Source: Ailanthus altissimus
Lineage: Eukaryota; Streptophyta; Magnoliopsida; Sapindales; Simaroubaceae
Length of the DNA stretch: 64,000 nucleotides
Direction: 5' to 3'
NCBI GenBank assembly: GCA_946807835.1
Contig: OX327695.1
Span: 27,138,501 to 27,202,500, forward strand
Position numbers and translations under genes: made by a program. Below, one piece after another: positions 1-10,603 of the stretch (positions are counted from its first letter, which is position 1; each line of letters starts with the position of its first letter). The notes under the pieces are model-generated. The model was not told where the DNA came from, did not search any database, and was given only the letters and a program-made list of their open reading frames with translations.

Positions 1-250
1 AACCTGCTAACTCTTAGTAATGCTAACTATTAGTAGTGTTAACTCTTTGCATTACTAACTCTTAGCCTTGATCTAAACTCTTTTAGATCAAATCTGAACT
101 CCTTCAGATCATATAATGTTTGTAACGTTACAAGCTTAATATCATATAATATTTAATATTAACGATTTTATTTGAAATGTTTATTGTATAAATATTAAAT
201 AATTAATATTCATACAATATTAAAATCTCACGTAAGCTTCAACTTTAACA
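1..250 (-). repeat. Copia-type LTR fragment, cut by the window edge (family C, copy C1)
   Basis: On the minus strand this LTR starts with TGTTAAAG at position 250, directly after a purine-rich stretch (AAGTGAGAGTT) that resembles the usual Copia polypurine tract. Decayed RNaseH lies just upstream on the same strand, so this is the 3' LTR of a minus-strand Copia element. It contains many copies of a CTAACTCTTAG-like motif and an inverted pair (CTAAACTCTTTTAGAT). Related copies lie at 3390-5250, 5264-10603, 14331-15597 plus 26350-26616, and 27486-28724. Confidence 0.7.
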
Positions 251-934
251 AACTCTCACTTACTCTAGTGCTATTCGTACTAGTATCTGATACTAATACA
301 TTCCACATGTTTCTAAGAAACCCTAGGATTTTATGCTTAAGTGGGTTCGCTACGTTATCCAGAAAATGTATCCTAGATATTGTTACAACTTGTGCAGTCA
401 AAGTCTTCTAATTATGTGGTAATGAGAGTCCACATGATCAGAATTCTAATGTGCCTATTGGGTTTTTGGCTTGAGCAATTATTCTGTTATTGTTGCATTA
501 TAGTGGAATAGGATCCACTGAATTTGGAACTATTCTAGGCTCTGCATCTAGCTTGAATATCCATGTTCGTCTTTGGCAAGCTTCTCAAACCACAATATAT
601 TCTACCTCTAAGGTAGAATTATTTATGGATATCTAAATTACACATTTCCAACTAGCTCCAATATCGATGAGGAGAAACATATAACTAGATAAGAAGTTTG
701 AATATGTACGTCCTTTCACTTGTAAGAAATTTTTCTCCATATTTCAAAAACTTATCTTCTTCAGTACCTCTCAGGTATATTATATATGTTTCACAGCCAT
801 CTGATGATCATGATCTGGATCAGATTGATACTAACCCGTAACACTTACAGTCATTCAAATCTAGGTCTCATACATAACATGGAATGCATCAAACTACCTC
901 TAGTTGATGCATATGATAAGTTAAACATTCTAAC
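251..934 (-). pseudogene. Decayed Copia RT/RNaseH remnant
   Basis: Read on the minus strand with frame changes, this stretch keeps recognisable pieces of the Copia RNaseH region. One piece corresponds to the family's SLMYAMLCTRPD motif (seen here as SLMHSMLCMRP). Another resembles the STxEAEYxA motif (seen as STLEVEYIV). A third resembles the D/N-x-AIAQAK motif (seen as NRIIAQAKNP). Stops and frameshifts are frequent, so nothing here can be functional. The piece runs straight into the LTR at 1-250, which fixes the order RNaseH, polypurine tract, LTR for this family. Its upstream side is interrupted by the TRIM-like element at 935-1385. Confidence 0.75.
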
Positions 935-1385
935 TATTATGACCTAACTCAGACCTAGTAAAATATTATCTGCTTTTGGCCCAAGCCTGCACGGTTTTGT
1001 TCTTAAGCTTCATGCAAACGTCCTTCACCCAAAATGTGTGTCACTAAGTAAAGTATGGGTCACCTCTTATCCATGCTTTAGTAATATGGAATTTACCTAA
1101 GTTGTTACATACGCCCCTTTAGGCACTCAGTGTCCTCACTGAGGTTTTCTCCACCACTGCTCTGCTGCACATCGGGAGTGGTTCTGATACTATTTGTCAT
1201 TACCCAACCAAGACCTGGCAAGATATTGTCCGCTTTTAGCCCAAGCCCGCACGATTTTATTTTTTAGCATCACGCAAACATCCTTCACCCAAAACGCGTC
1301 TCACCAATTAAGGTGTGGGTTACCCCTTATAAATCCAGTATCTCTCATGTGCCTTAGAGATGTGGGATTTGCCTAAAGTGTTACA
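935..1385 (-). mobile_element. TRIM-like miniature LTR element
   Basis: Two direct repeats of about 175-191 bp (935-1109 and 1195-1385) share the text AGACCTGGCAAGATATT with small differences and end in TTACA; the right one has TG...CA termini. Between them are only about 85 bp. Next to the inner edge of the right repeat, plus 1181-1192 is the complement of TAGTATCAGAAC, close to the primer-binding site for initiator tRNA-Met. This gives the layout 5' LTR, primer site, short interior, 3' LTR on the minus strand, as in TRIM elements. There is no coding capacity. The repeats are clearly diverged, so the insertion is old. I found no clean target duplication. Confidence 0.65.
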
Positions 1386-1486
1386 TAAAAGAGTTAAAGA
1401 TGGTTACAACTTCCTTAACTCGAACCTATGACTAAATAAATGCAAATGCCTCCACGTTGCCAACTGAACTAAAGTTAGTTCAATTG

Positions 1487-3385
1487 TAACGATCCAGAAT
1501 TTTAAAGTAGATATTTGGGATATTCAATTATTTATTTATTTAATTGGGCTAATATTTTGAGTTATATGACTAGGAATTAAAATTTCTAAGTCCTATTAGG
1601 ATTCTTTAAGTTTTATATAAGAATATGACTTGGATTAGGATTCTCTTGCACTTTAATAAAAAATCCTACACTATAAATAAGTTAGTTTAGAAGCCTTTAA
1701 TCATACAATATATGTTTTTATCTAAAGAAGACAGCCCTAGAAGCTTTGAAAAAGAGTTAAAAGACTCTTGAGAAAAATTTAGAGATCAATAAGGTAACTT
1801 TTCAATCCTTTAAATTGTTCTTCATGCTATCCAATAATTTAGAACAATTTTAAAAAAAGTACGAAGAAGAACAAGGGATTAAATTCTAAATTGGATGTTC
1901 TATGGTTATTAGGCTTGAATTTAGAGAGTCGTTGACTAAAAAAATCAATACATAGTATAAGATAAGAATCAATAAAGTTTTACAGGTTTTGTTCATGACA
2001 GTATTATAATTCAAAAATTAGGTTACATTTTTTGTTGAGTTATGTCATGATCCTTATGCTAGATTAAAATATACATCTAGAGGATCTTATAGAAATTTGA
2101 TTCGATCAAAAATGCCATGAATTGGATTTTTAGTTATTTTTCGATTCTAACCCTAAGTTTCTGGAATCTGTCAGTCTTTGCACTATGATTAAACAATAAA
2201 AATTATTCAAATGATCACAACACCTCTGAAAATTATAAATTTTGGTTTAACAATTCCTTTATATGTCTAATATGATATATTAAAAATTCATGCTCAGATT
2301 CTTTGTATTCTAGTTTTTATGAATTTTTTAGTATATAAGTATTAGTACATAATTCTGAATAATAGAATTAGAAGGCTCTAAAACAAAATTCACATAAAAA
2401 TATTTAGGTTACTTTAAGACACAATTTTTTTTTTTATGAACCCTCTATGCGTTTATTATAGTAATGTCAAATTTCAAGAGATTTTACAAGTAAATTATTA
2501 ATTACAAATCTAAAGTTAAGGATTATTTAGTGAAAGATTGGCTTCAGGCCAGTTTTTGTTCTAGCTTTGAAAATTAGATAAAATACGGTTATAAGGATTT
2601 AATGGCTTATGTTTTTTTATATAAGTTTTAGTATTGTACTAGGACTAAGATATTCTGAATTCATAAGCATTGGACGTTGTTTAGGCCCTAAAAAAAGTTA
2701 GATAAAGTTAAAGGGTCAGTTTTGGCAAGTTAGAGAGACTAATTTGATGGGTTAATTTGATGAGAAAAATAAAGGCTTAACAAGTTATTGTAAGCTTTAA
2801 GTTTTGTGATGGTATTTATGAGAGAATTTATTTTCGATGTTAGGTTAAGGAGCCTGAACTTTTGTCGTAATTCGGTAAGAGGTAAGTATTCTAAACTTTT
2901 ACTGGAAAAATAACAAACATATTATTGTTTGTGCATATGATGTTTTATATATGTTTCAAATTATGATTATGTTTTGTGCCAAATATATTTTAATATGAAA
3001 GTATGAATTTGTTTTGTTTGTAATGTGAGCATTGGCATTAATCATAGACATGCATAAGAATTTTTTTGAATTAAAAAGTTTGTTTTGAAGTAAAATTTGT
3101 CCATAATATAAGTTTTATTTTTCTAGGATACCTAAACCTGATTTTGCTTAGTAGGCACCCTCTGTATATTATAGAGCCTTTTTATTATGTGTGTTCTTTC
3201 CTTCGAGATGGGTATATGTGTGGCCTTTTCTTCGAAATTTGTATATGTGATATACTTATTTATGCTACTATATGTTGAGAGGAGTCTTAAAGGTACCATC
3301 GGGCCTTATGAGTCTTCACATTCATGTGTTGACGCATTGGTGTATGTGAGAGGAGCCACCGATGGAGTTCGCTAGAGTTCTATTC
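1487..3385 (+). repeat. Large LTR-like repeat, truncated copy of family E (E3)
   Basis: The stretch begins TGTAACGATCCAG and carries a TATA-like CTATAAATA at about 1671-1679. Its distal part (about 2930-3370) is the reverse complement of parts of the repeat at 23486-26344, for example around 24420-24520 (ATTGGTGCATGTGAGAG in one, ATTGGTGTATGTGAGAG here). It is therefore a diverged relative in opposite orientation, cut off where the Copia-type LTR at 3390 begins. The short open frames inside it (for example 3187-3375) show no recognisable protein and I do not call them genes. Confidence 0.5.
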
Positions 3386-3389
3386 ATTG

Positions 3390-5250
3390 GCAGTTCTAAT
3401 CACCAATACAGTAAACTTGGTAAGCTAGAACAACAGCCTCAATTATCTAGCACTAGATTTAACACTTATACCCTTAAAATTTATTTTTTCTTGAGCAACT
3501 CTTTGATCAATAAAATAAATTTCATGTTATTATTATTAGTAGCCAACAAAAGCAAGTAAAAAAATCAATTTCAACACTTGAAATTAACTCAAAATTAAAT
3601 CAAATCCCTTCTTATTTGCTAATTGTTTGGCCGACCACCATTCTTCCAAATAAACAAAGAAAAATAACAATTATTTTCCACTTTCTTTTTTCCACACATT
3701 TCTCTCTCATCTCTTTCATATATATCTTACATAAATATTAAAATATTATGTAATATAATTAAATAATTTAAACTTGGCCACCATGTTTAGAATAAATTAA
3801 TATAATAATAAATAATATTATAATACATATAAATACTTGCCAACCAAGCATAAATATAATATTATATTAATCTTATAAATTATTATATTATATTATATTA
3901 TATATTAGAGAGATATTTTAATTATTTAATAATTAAATAATTAAAGTATAAAATTATCATTTTGCCCCTTATGAATAGTTATCAAGTATATCCTTAATGA
4001 GTTTCATCAAACCCTACACTTAAATAAACTCAATCGAGGGCTCATAATGCATCACATGTTATAATAATTAATAGACAATAATTGTTAACTAATTATTGTA
4101 TTTAACATTTAATTACGAATACGTGTGTATTTTCGTGGTAGTGCTGGATATTACTGAACTAAATAATTTAATCTGGTACGCTTCCCCAATGTACAACGAG
4201 TACACTTTATATCGTGAGACTAGTTAGGTCCATGCTCGATTCGTCAAATAGAATTATTCTATGAGTCCGTGAACACTACCCCATGCACACGTCAAGAAAA
4301 CACAAATCAACGCGTGAACCATCCAAGTTGAGATCACAACTTATACGTATAGTCCTTTTTTCATCTATATCGTGAATATGCGAGGACATAGATCAACACC
4401 ATCAAATTTTCATGTGCTCATCCATAAACCTATCTCCAGACTTATATCTCACTGAACAATATAAGCAAACTCTTTGTTATATTATTCAATCCTGAAGTAA
4501 TCTCTTTCCCGGGATAAATGCTTGTGGCCACAAGACTTTTTAAGATATAGTCTCAAAGCATCTAGATATCAAACTCCCTATTTGAGCTAACAGATCCTAT
4601 ATCTATACACATCGAACTCCATAAGCATCGGACGATACCCAGTGACACCCAACAATTACACCATGAAAGTTTCATGATATACGTGGAACCAAAGTATGGT
4701 GGATCACTTACAAGCCTGCCATAGCATTCAGGTCAAAGGACCACATATACTACTCAACTCTAGAGGACCCTCCATTAACGACTTATATAGGGTGTTTATC
4801 GGCTCGTGAGTCTATCATATATCCAATCCTAACTAGATACCCATATGTCAATACCAGCTTCAAGCTCACAGTTGGCTAGGAACAACCATGCATACTTTAT
4901 AGGTACGACATATGTTGATCTGTATAAAGGTATCCATCGATAAACCCGCATTAGTAAAAATATAACAGGACAATATTTGAGAACATACTTACGCAATAAA
5001 TATTTTCTAGTAGCTGATTGTAACTCTTGCAACTAAATAGTTACTAGTATATTTTCAGGTCTATGTTCTATTACACACAAAGTTCCAACTCTTGGATCTT
5101 TGTTGAGTATTATAACCTACTAACACTTAACTATGCTAACTCTTAGCAGTTATATCTCTCAACGTGACCAACTCTAGACCATAATCTAAACTCTTTTAGA
5201 TTAGATCTGAACTCCTTTAGATCATACAATGTCCGTATGGTTACATTGCA
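3390..5250 (-). repeat. Family C LTR copy, minus orientation
   Basis: The stretch shares blocks with the other C-type LTRs: a GAGAACATACTTACGCAATAA block near 4979-5000, a GTACACTTTATAT block near 4201-4213, and the CTAACTCTTAG-rich end near 5130-5150. Its right part (4860-5245) is the inverted complement of 5375-5672, and its part near 3960-4330 is the inverted complement of 9390-9740, so it forms one arm of a large inverted repeat. The distal 100 bp expected at an LTR start are missing. Nothing in it codes for a protein that I recognise. Confidence 0.55.
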
Positions 5251-5672
5251 TGGTACCATATATTAGGGTCGGTGCTTACGTGCCATCCCTGAATGTACAT
5301 ATACTTGTGTATTTATACAAGTCTACATTCTCATTAAATTGCTAGTACCAATTTATATAGTACTATGCATGTAACGTTACAGACATTGTACGATCTGAAG
5401 GAATTTGGATCATATCTAAAAGAGTTTAGATAAAGACTCATTGTTAGCCACACTGAGAGATATAAATTCTAAATGTTAGCACAGTTAAATGTTAGCTGGT
5501 TATAATACTCAACAGATCCAAGAGTTATACTAGTAATTGTATAGTTGCAAGAGTTGCAATCGGGTCCCAGAAAATTCTAGTTGCGTAAGTATGTTCTCGA
5601 ATAATTGTCCCTAATCTATTTCTACGGATGTGGGTCTGTCGGTGGATACTTTATATATATCAGCATATGTCG

Positions 5673-7859
5673 TACCTTAAAAGTGACTGTGTCCTCTTGT
5701 ACCCTCATGGTCAACTCCCCTTTTTGCACATCAATGATTGTTCTTCCAGTGGCTAAGAAATGTCTTCCAAGGATGATAGGGATCTCCTTGTCTTCTTCCA
5801 TGTCCAGAACAATGAAATCGGCAAGGAAGATGAATTTATCGACTTTAATCAACACATCTTCAATTAATCCATTGGGATAGGTGAGAGAACGATCTGCTAG
5901 CTGAAGTGTGATATTTGTTGGCTTGGCTTCTCTCAGTCCCAATTTTTTGTACACGGACAGTGGCATAAGATTGATGTTAGCTCCCAAATCACAAAGTGCC
6001 TTCCCAAAATCATAATTTCCAATTGAGCATGGTATGGTGAAGCTCCCAGGATCTTTAAGCTTTGGAGGTAGCTTCTTTAGAAGGATGGCGCTATACTCTT
6101 CTGTCAGGGCCACAGTCTCAAAGTCATCTATTCTTCTTTTCTTTGATAGAATTTCCTTCATAAATTTCACATAGCTCAGCATTTGCTCCAATGCATCTGC
6201 AAAATGAAGATTAATATGTAATTTCTTAAAAACATCAAGAAATTTTGAAAACTGCTTATCTAGTTTCTTCGTTTGCAGCCTCTGAGAAAATGGAGGTGGT
6301 GAAGTGAATGACTGCGTAGGTTGCTTCTGCGGGTTGCTATTGGTATCTTCTGCTGCATTTTCTCTTTTCTGTTCTTGCACTTGAATACCATTTTCTATGC
6401 TTTTCTGCGTTTCAGCACTTTTCTCTTGACTTCTTAGCTGCTGTAATCTCTGAGGAAATGGTATAAGTGGTCTATATGGTTGCACGTCATCTTGCTAGAC
6501 TACTGGTTCTTTTTCCTTCTCTATCATTTCCGAAAGCTGTGGTTGAGGAGTGTTATCATGTAAGACTTTACCACTTCTTAGGGAGATGGCTTGGCACTGT
6601 TCTACGCTTCCTTTTGGATTGACTTCAGTGTTGCTTGGTAGAGTTCCTTGAGGTCGATTGTTTATTGCTGTAGCAAGTTGTCCTACTTGACTTTGGAAAA
6701 GTGCATCTGTTTTCTTCATAAATTGTAAGAGCATGTCTTCAATGTCTGATTTTTGCTCTTGCTGGATTTGCGGTTGGAAGCCAGGAGGAGCTTTAGAATG
6801 CTATCCTTGATTATTATTGCTCCATGAGAAGTTGGGGTGATTTCTCCATCCAGAATTGTAAAAATTTGATTTAGGATTGTTGCGGTTGAAGTCCCCTATA
6901 TATTGAGCAGTCTCCATGCATTGTCCATTAGCATGATTTCCTCCACAGAAATCGCAAGTGATAGGTTGACTCTTGATGGCATTAACTCCCAAGTTGCTTA
7001 AATGTTTGATCAAAAGGTTGACTTGAGCGGATAATGTGGTCAAAGTGTCTACTTCGTGTAGTCCAACGATCTTTCTTGTGGTGGACCTTTCGGTGGGCCA
7101 TTGATAGACATTGGACGCCATCTCATCTAGTAGATCATAAGCTTCATTGGTGGATTTATTCATAAGTGCTCCTCTAGCTGCAGCATCTACTATCGTTCTA
7201 AATTAACCGGCTAATCCATTATAGAATGTTTGTACAAGTAACCACTTCGGAACTCCATGATGAGGACATTTTCTTTGCATATCTTTGTATCTCTCCCATG
7301 CCTCATAAAGAGATTCTCCATCTAGTTATAGGAATGATGTGATATCGTTCCTCATCTTGGTAGTTTTAGCAGGTGGAAAGAATTTGGCGAGGAACTTTTG
7401 TGCAAGATCATCCCATGTAGCTATGGATCCAGATGGAAGTGATAGTAGCCAGCTTTTTGCTTTGTCTCTCAAGGAAAAGGGAAATAATCTTAGTCGGATT
7501 GCATCATCAGACACCCCATTGTACTTGAAAGTGTCATATATCTCCAAGAAGTTGATAATGTGCATGTTTGGATCATCATTGGGCAATCCACCAAATTGTA
7601 CCGAATCCTTGAGCATTTAAATTGTGCTTGGCTTGATCTCGAAGTTATTAGCTTGAACAGTTGGTCTTTGAATGCTTGAATGGATTCCATTAACTAGGGG
7701 AACAGCATATTCCCTTAGTGATCTTCCTTCATTGTTGGGTGTAATTGGTACTTCATCTTTCATGGTGTTAACTTGATTTTGCTCTCTTCTAATTCTTCTT
7801 AAAGTTCTTTCAATCTCTGGATCAAAAGCAATCAAGTCTTCACTTTTCGATCTTCGCAT
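5673..7859 (-). pseudogene. Broken gag-protease gene of the truncated retrotransposon
   Basis: It starts at 7859 with MRRSKSEDLIAFDPE, the same as the intact copy at 21875, and can be followed through the gag domain, a zinc knuckle (CDFCGGNHANGQC, near 6948-6910) and an aspartic-protease-like region containing CDLGANINLMP. Five nonsense codons break it, at 7617-7619, 7326-7328, 7203-7205, 6801-6803 and 6495-6497. Each replaces a glutamine codon of the intact copy. A 30-bp in-frame deletion lies at about 6687, between short CTTGA direct repeats that survive in the intact copy. The 3' end is cut off inside the region after the protease. No function is expected. Confidence 0.9.
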
Positions 7860-7969
7860 GTACCTCGTAAGAAAGAAAGTAAAACTAAATTAAGAAAAAG
7901 AAAAAACAAATTCTGAAGTAAAAACTAGAAAGATTGGTATTAATATTGGCAAAAAAAAGTAGTTAATTA

Positions 7970-7987
7970 TCCCCGGCAACGGCGCCA
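7970..7987 (-). other. Primer-binding site complementary to tRNA-Asp
   Basis: The plus strand reads TCCCCGGCAACGGCGCCA, the 3' end of plant tRNA-Asp(GTC) including CCA as I know it. It lies 9 bp inside the LTR edge at 7997. The same 18 bases occur at 21996-22013 in the intact copy. Confidence 0.85.
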
Positions 7988-7996
7988 AAAACTTGA

Positions 7997-9389
7997 TGCG
8001 ATATATCTATATCATAAAATTAAGTGCAAGTATACACTATCGTATGCAAGTAATAAAGAGACTAAATAAGTCGGATGTCAAACCCACAGGGATAATGTTT
8101 TCTTTTTAACCAATTACTAAAATTATATCTTCCTAATAACTATTCAGATAAATAAAAATCTAAGAATGAATGCAAGAAATATAAAAGTAAAAACACAATG
8201 CAATGAGATTTAAAGATAGCAACGTAGAGAAAACCTAGGATTAATATTATCCCTCAATATGCTTTTTAATGATTAATCCTCTAATATTTAACTCACTTAG
8301 TCTTTATTATTGATCAAGACGTTAATGTATTCACAAGCCTCTTCCAAGGTCATGCAAGTATACCCTAATTTACCAAATACCTATATTCCTATGGTACTTG
8401 TAATAAACTGAGGTTCATTAAGATTAGATCTTATTGATCATACATGCCAACTAGGTATATTTCTATCCTAAGCTGAAACTTGCATATGTAATATTGAATA
8501 TTACTCTACAATCATGCATTAAATTACCTAGGTCTAAATATTATGATTCCTCTTCCGAGTTTATCAATAATATTACCAACTCATTCACCATATATTGGCT
8601 AGATATATTGAAGCATTAAACACAAGTAATTTAAATAATAAAGGACTAAGTTTATTAAATACTAAAAGATATGGCAATTTAAGTGCACATATTGAGTTCA
8701 AATATTAACCCTAGAAAATAAGTTAGTTCATAGCTACAAGAGAATCACAGCAATAAAAATAAAAATAAAACATGATACAATCAATCGTAAACCGATGTAG
8801 ACGTCGAATTGCTCTTGATTGATGTTGCTCTGGATTCTTGGTGCTCTTGAACTGCTCTAAGTTCTCTTTTTCTTGCTCTAGGTTCTTCTCTGGATTCTTT
8901 TGATTATTCTTGAAGGTTGGGAACGAGTGGCTTTTTATAGGGATTGATATGAGCTTGAAAATCTCAATTCTCATCGGACTAGGACTCGCACTACCGCTGG
9001 CGCGCTATGCAGTTGTCACTGGGGCGACGCGTGAAAAAGCTATTACCGCGGGAGCGGTATGTTGATAGCGCTGGGGCGATGGAGCGTCGCTGGCGCGGTG
9101 ACTCTTCGGCGCTGGGGCGCTAGACGCGACTTAAGCAGGTCGTTTTTCTTATTTCGATCACTATTTCAGCGCTGGGGCGACAATCCTTGTGGCGCTGGGG
9201 CGATGGACACATATTTTGAAAACTTTACATTTTAGTCCCTGTTTTCGCTCCTTTTGCATTCTTTCTTTAAATTTCATCTAAGTCCCTATAAATAACAATA
9301 ATGCACATAAATGGCCATCTATTCTCATAAAATCATAAAATATCAATAATAAAAACATGAGAAAATATATGACAAATTTGCCCTTATCA
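7997..9389 (-). repeat. 5' LTR of the truncated retrotransposon
   Basis: TG...CA ends, 1393 bp. It carries the same GC-rich block (about 8985-9210) of GCGCTGGGGCGA-type words as the LTRs of the intact copy, with point differences and small deletions. The block stands out because the surrounding LTR is AT-rich. Confidence 0.85.
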
Positions 9390-9918
9390 GAGGGGCATTG
9401 CTCACGAACTCATGGAATAGTTTCATTTGACAAATCAGGTGTAGGACCTAAGAAGTCCTGCGATATGGAGTGTACTCATTGTGCATTGGGACAGCGTGCT
9501 GGATTAAAGTGTTTAATCTAGTAATATTCAGGAATACCACAAGAATGCGTGTGTGTCTGTATTTAAGTGATAAATATAACAATTAGTCAATAATTGTTAT
9601 TTACTAATTGTATAATGGCACGTGGCGCATTGTGGACCCTCGATTGAGTTTACCCAAGTGCGGATTTAGTGGGGCCCACTAGGGGTAGACTTGGTAACTA
9701 TTTATGAGGGGCAAAATGATCATTTCACACTTTAATTATTTAATGGTTAAATAATTAAAATATCTCTCTTATTATATTATATAGTATATTTTTATATTAT
9801 ATTATAATATATTATTATATGATATTATATAATTTGTTATTATATGATATTTTATATATAATATTATTATATTAGATAATGAGTGTGAGTTATCACCCAT
9901 TATCTTTATTTTATTATT

Positions 9919-9962
<44 letters not shown>

Positions 9963-10603
9963 TAAAGAGAAAGAAAGAAAAAAAGTGAGTTTTGATGGGT
10001 GTGTGATTTGGGCAAAGATTGCCCGAGAAAGAGAAAGAAGAAATGGAAAGGAGAAGAAAGAAAGAAAAAAAAAAATTGAAATTGTTTCATTTTTTCTATG
10101 CTTCCAATTGAAGCAATAATAGATTGCTTTAAACTCTATATTTCTGGTCCTTTTAGAGAAAATGATATAAAAACACACATCGGCCATTTTAGGAATTAAG
10201 AGTTAATCCCGAACTGAATATAAGGCTGTTGTTCTAGCTCACCAAGCCCACCGTGTTGGTGACTAGAACTGCACACAAGTTGGTCTTCATATGGACTCCA
10301 AAAAATTACGTGTATAACGCTACACATTGAGGTGAGTTCTCTACCCTATAAATATATTAATGCGATTAATATATTTTCTTTATTGTGTTTATTGCAAGTT
10401 TCACGCTTTCGTCAGACTTAAATATGTATTTGATATATATTTAGGCAATAGATACAATTGCACATGCATACACCTACATGTATTAGATCTGCCGCCAACA
10501 CCATATACATAGGCATTAGCCATTTAATGGAAATATACACTTATATAAATAATAAGTAGATGAACATTCAGGGATGGCACGTAAGCATAAATCCTAACAG
10601 CTT

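Larger units (their letters stand above)
5673..9389 (-). mobile_element. Truncated gag-protease retrotransposon (second copy, old)
   Basis: On the minus strand this copy has a 5' LTR (9389 down to 7997, starting TGATAAGG and ending GCA), a tRNA-Asp primer site (7987-7970), a short leader, and a gag-protease pseudogene that stops matching the intact copy at about 5673. The 3' interior and the 3' LTR are gone, replaced by host repeat sequence. The 1393-bp LTR is clearly diverged from the pair at 16052-17488 and 22023-23465, so this insertion is older than the other copy. Confidence 0.85.
5264..10603. repeat. Family C LTR-like unit with about 100-bp inverted ends, split by a retrotransposon
   Basis: The two ends mirror each other: GCTTACGTGCCATCCCTGAA at 5274-5293 recurs inverted at 10570-10590, and similarity continues for about 100 bp on each side (roughly 5264-5370 and 10490-10603). 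The interior (5375-5672 and 9390-10290) matches the inverted complement of 3390-5245. The truncated gag element 5673-9389 sits inside, and by comparison with the other arm about 560 bp of the unit were lost at its left junction. A (TTA)n/(TA)n stretch lies near 9905-9962. The right end abuts broken Copia RT at 10604. Confidence 0.5.

Noticed and set aside
5605..5880. 91-codon plus-strand frame over the gag pseudogene
   Set aside because: Antisense shadow of the protease region; the same shadow appears in the intact copy at 19588-19866.
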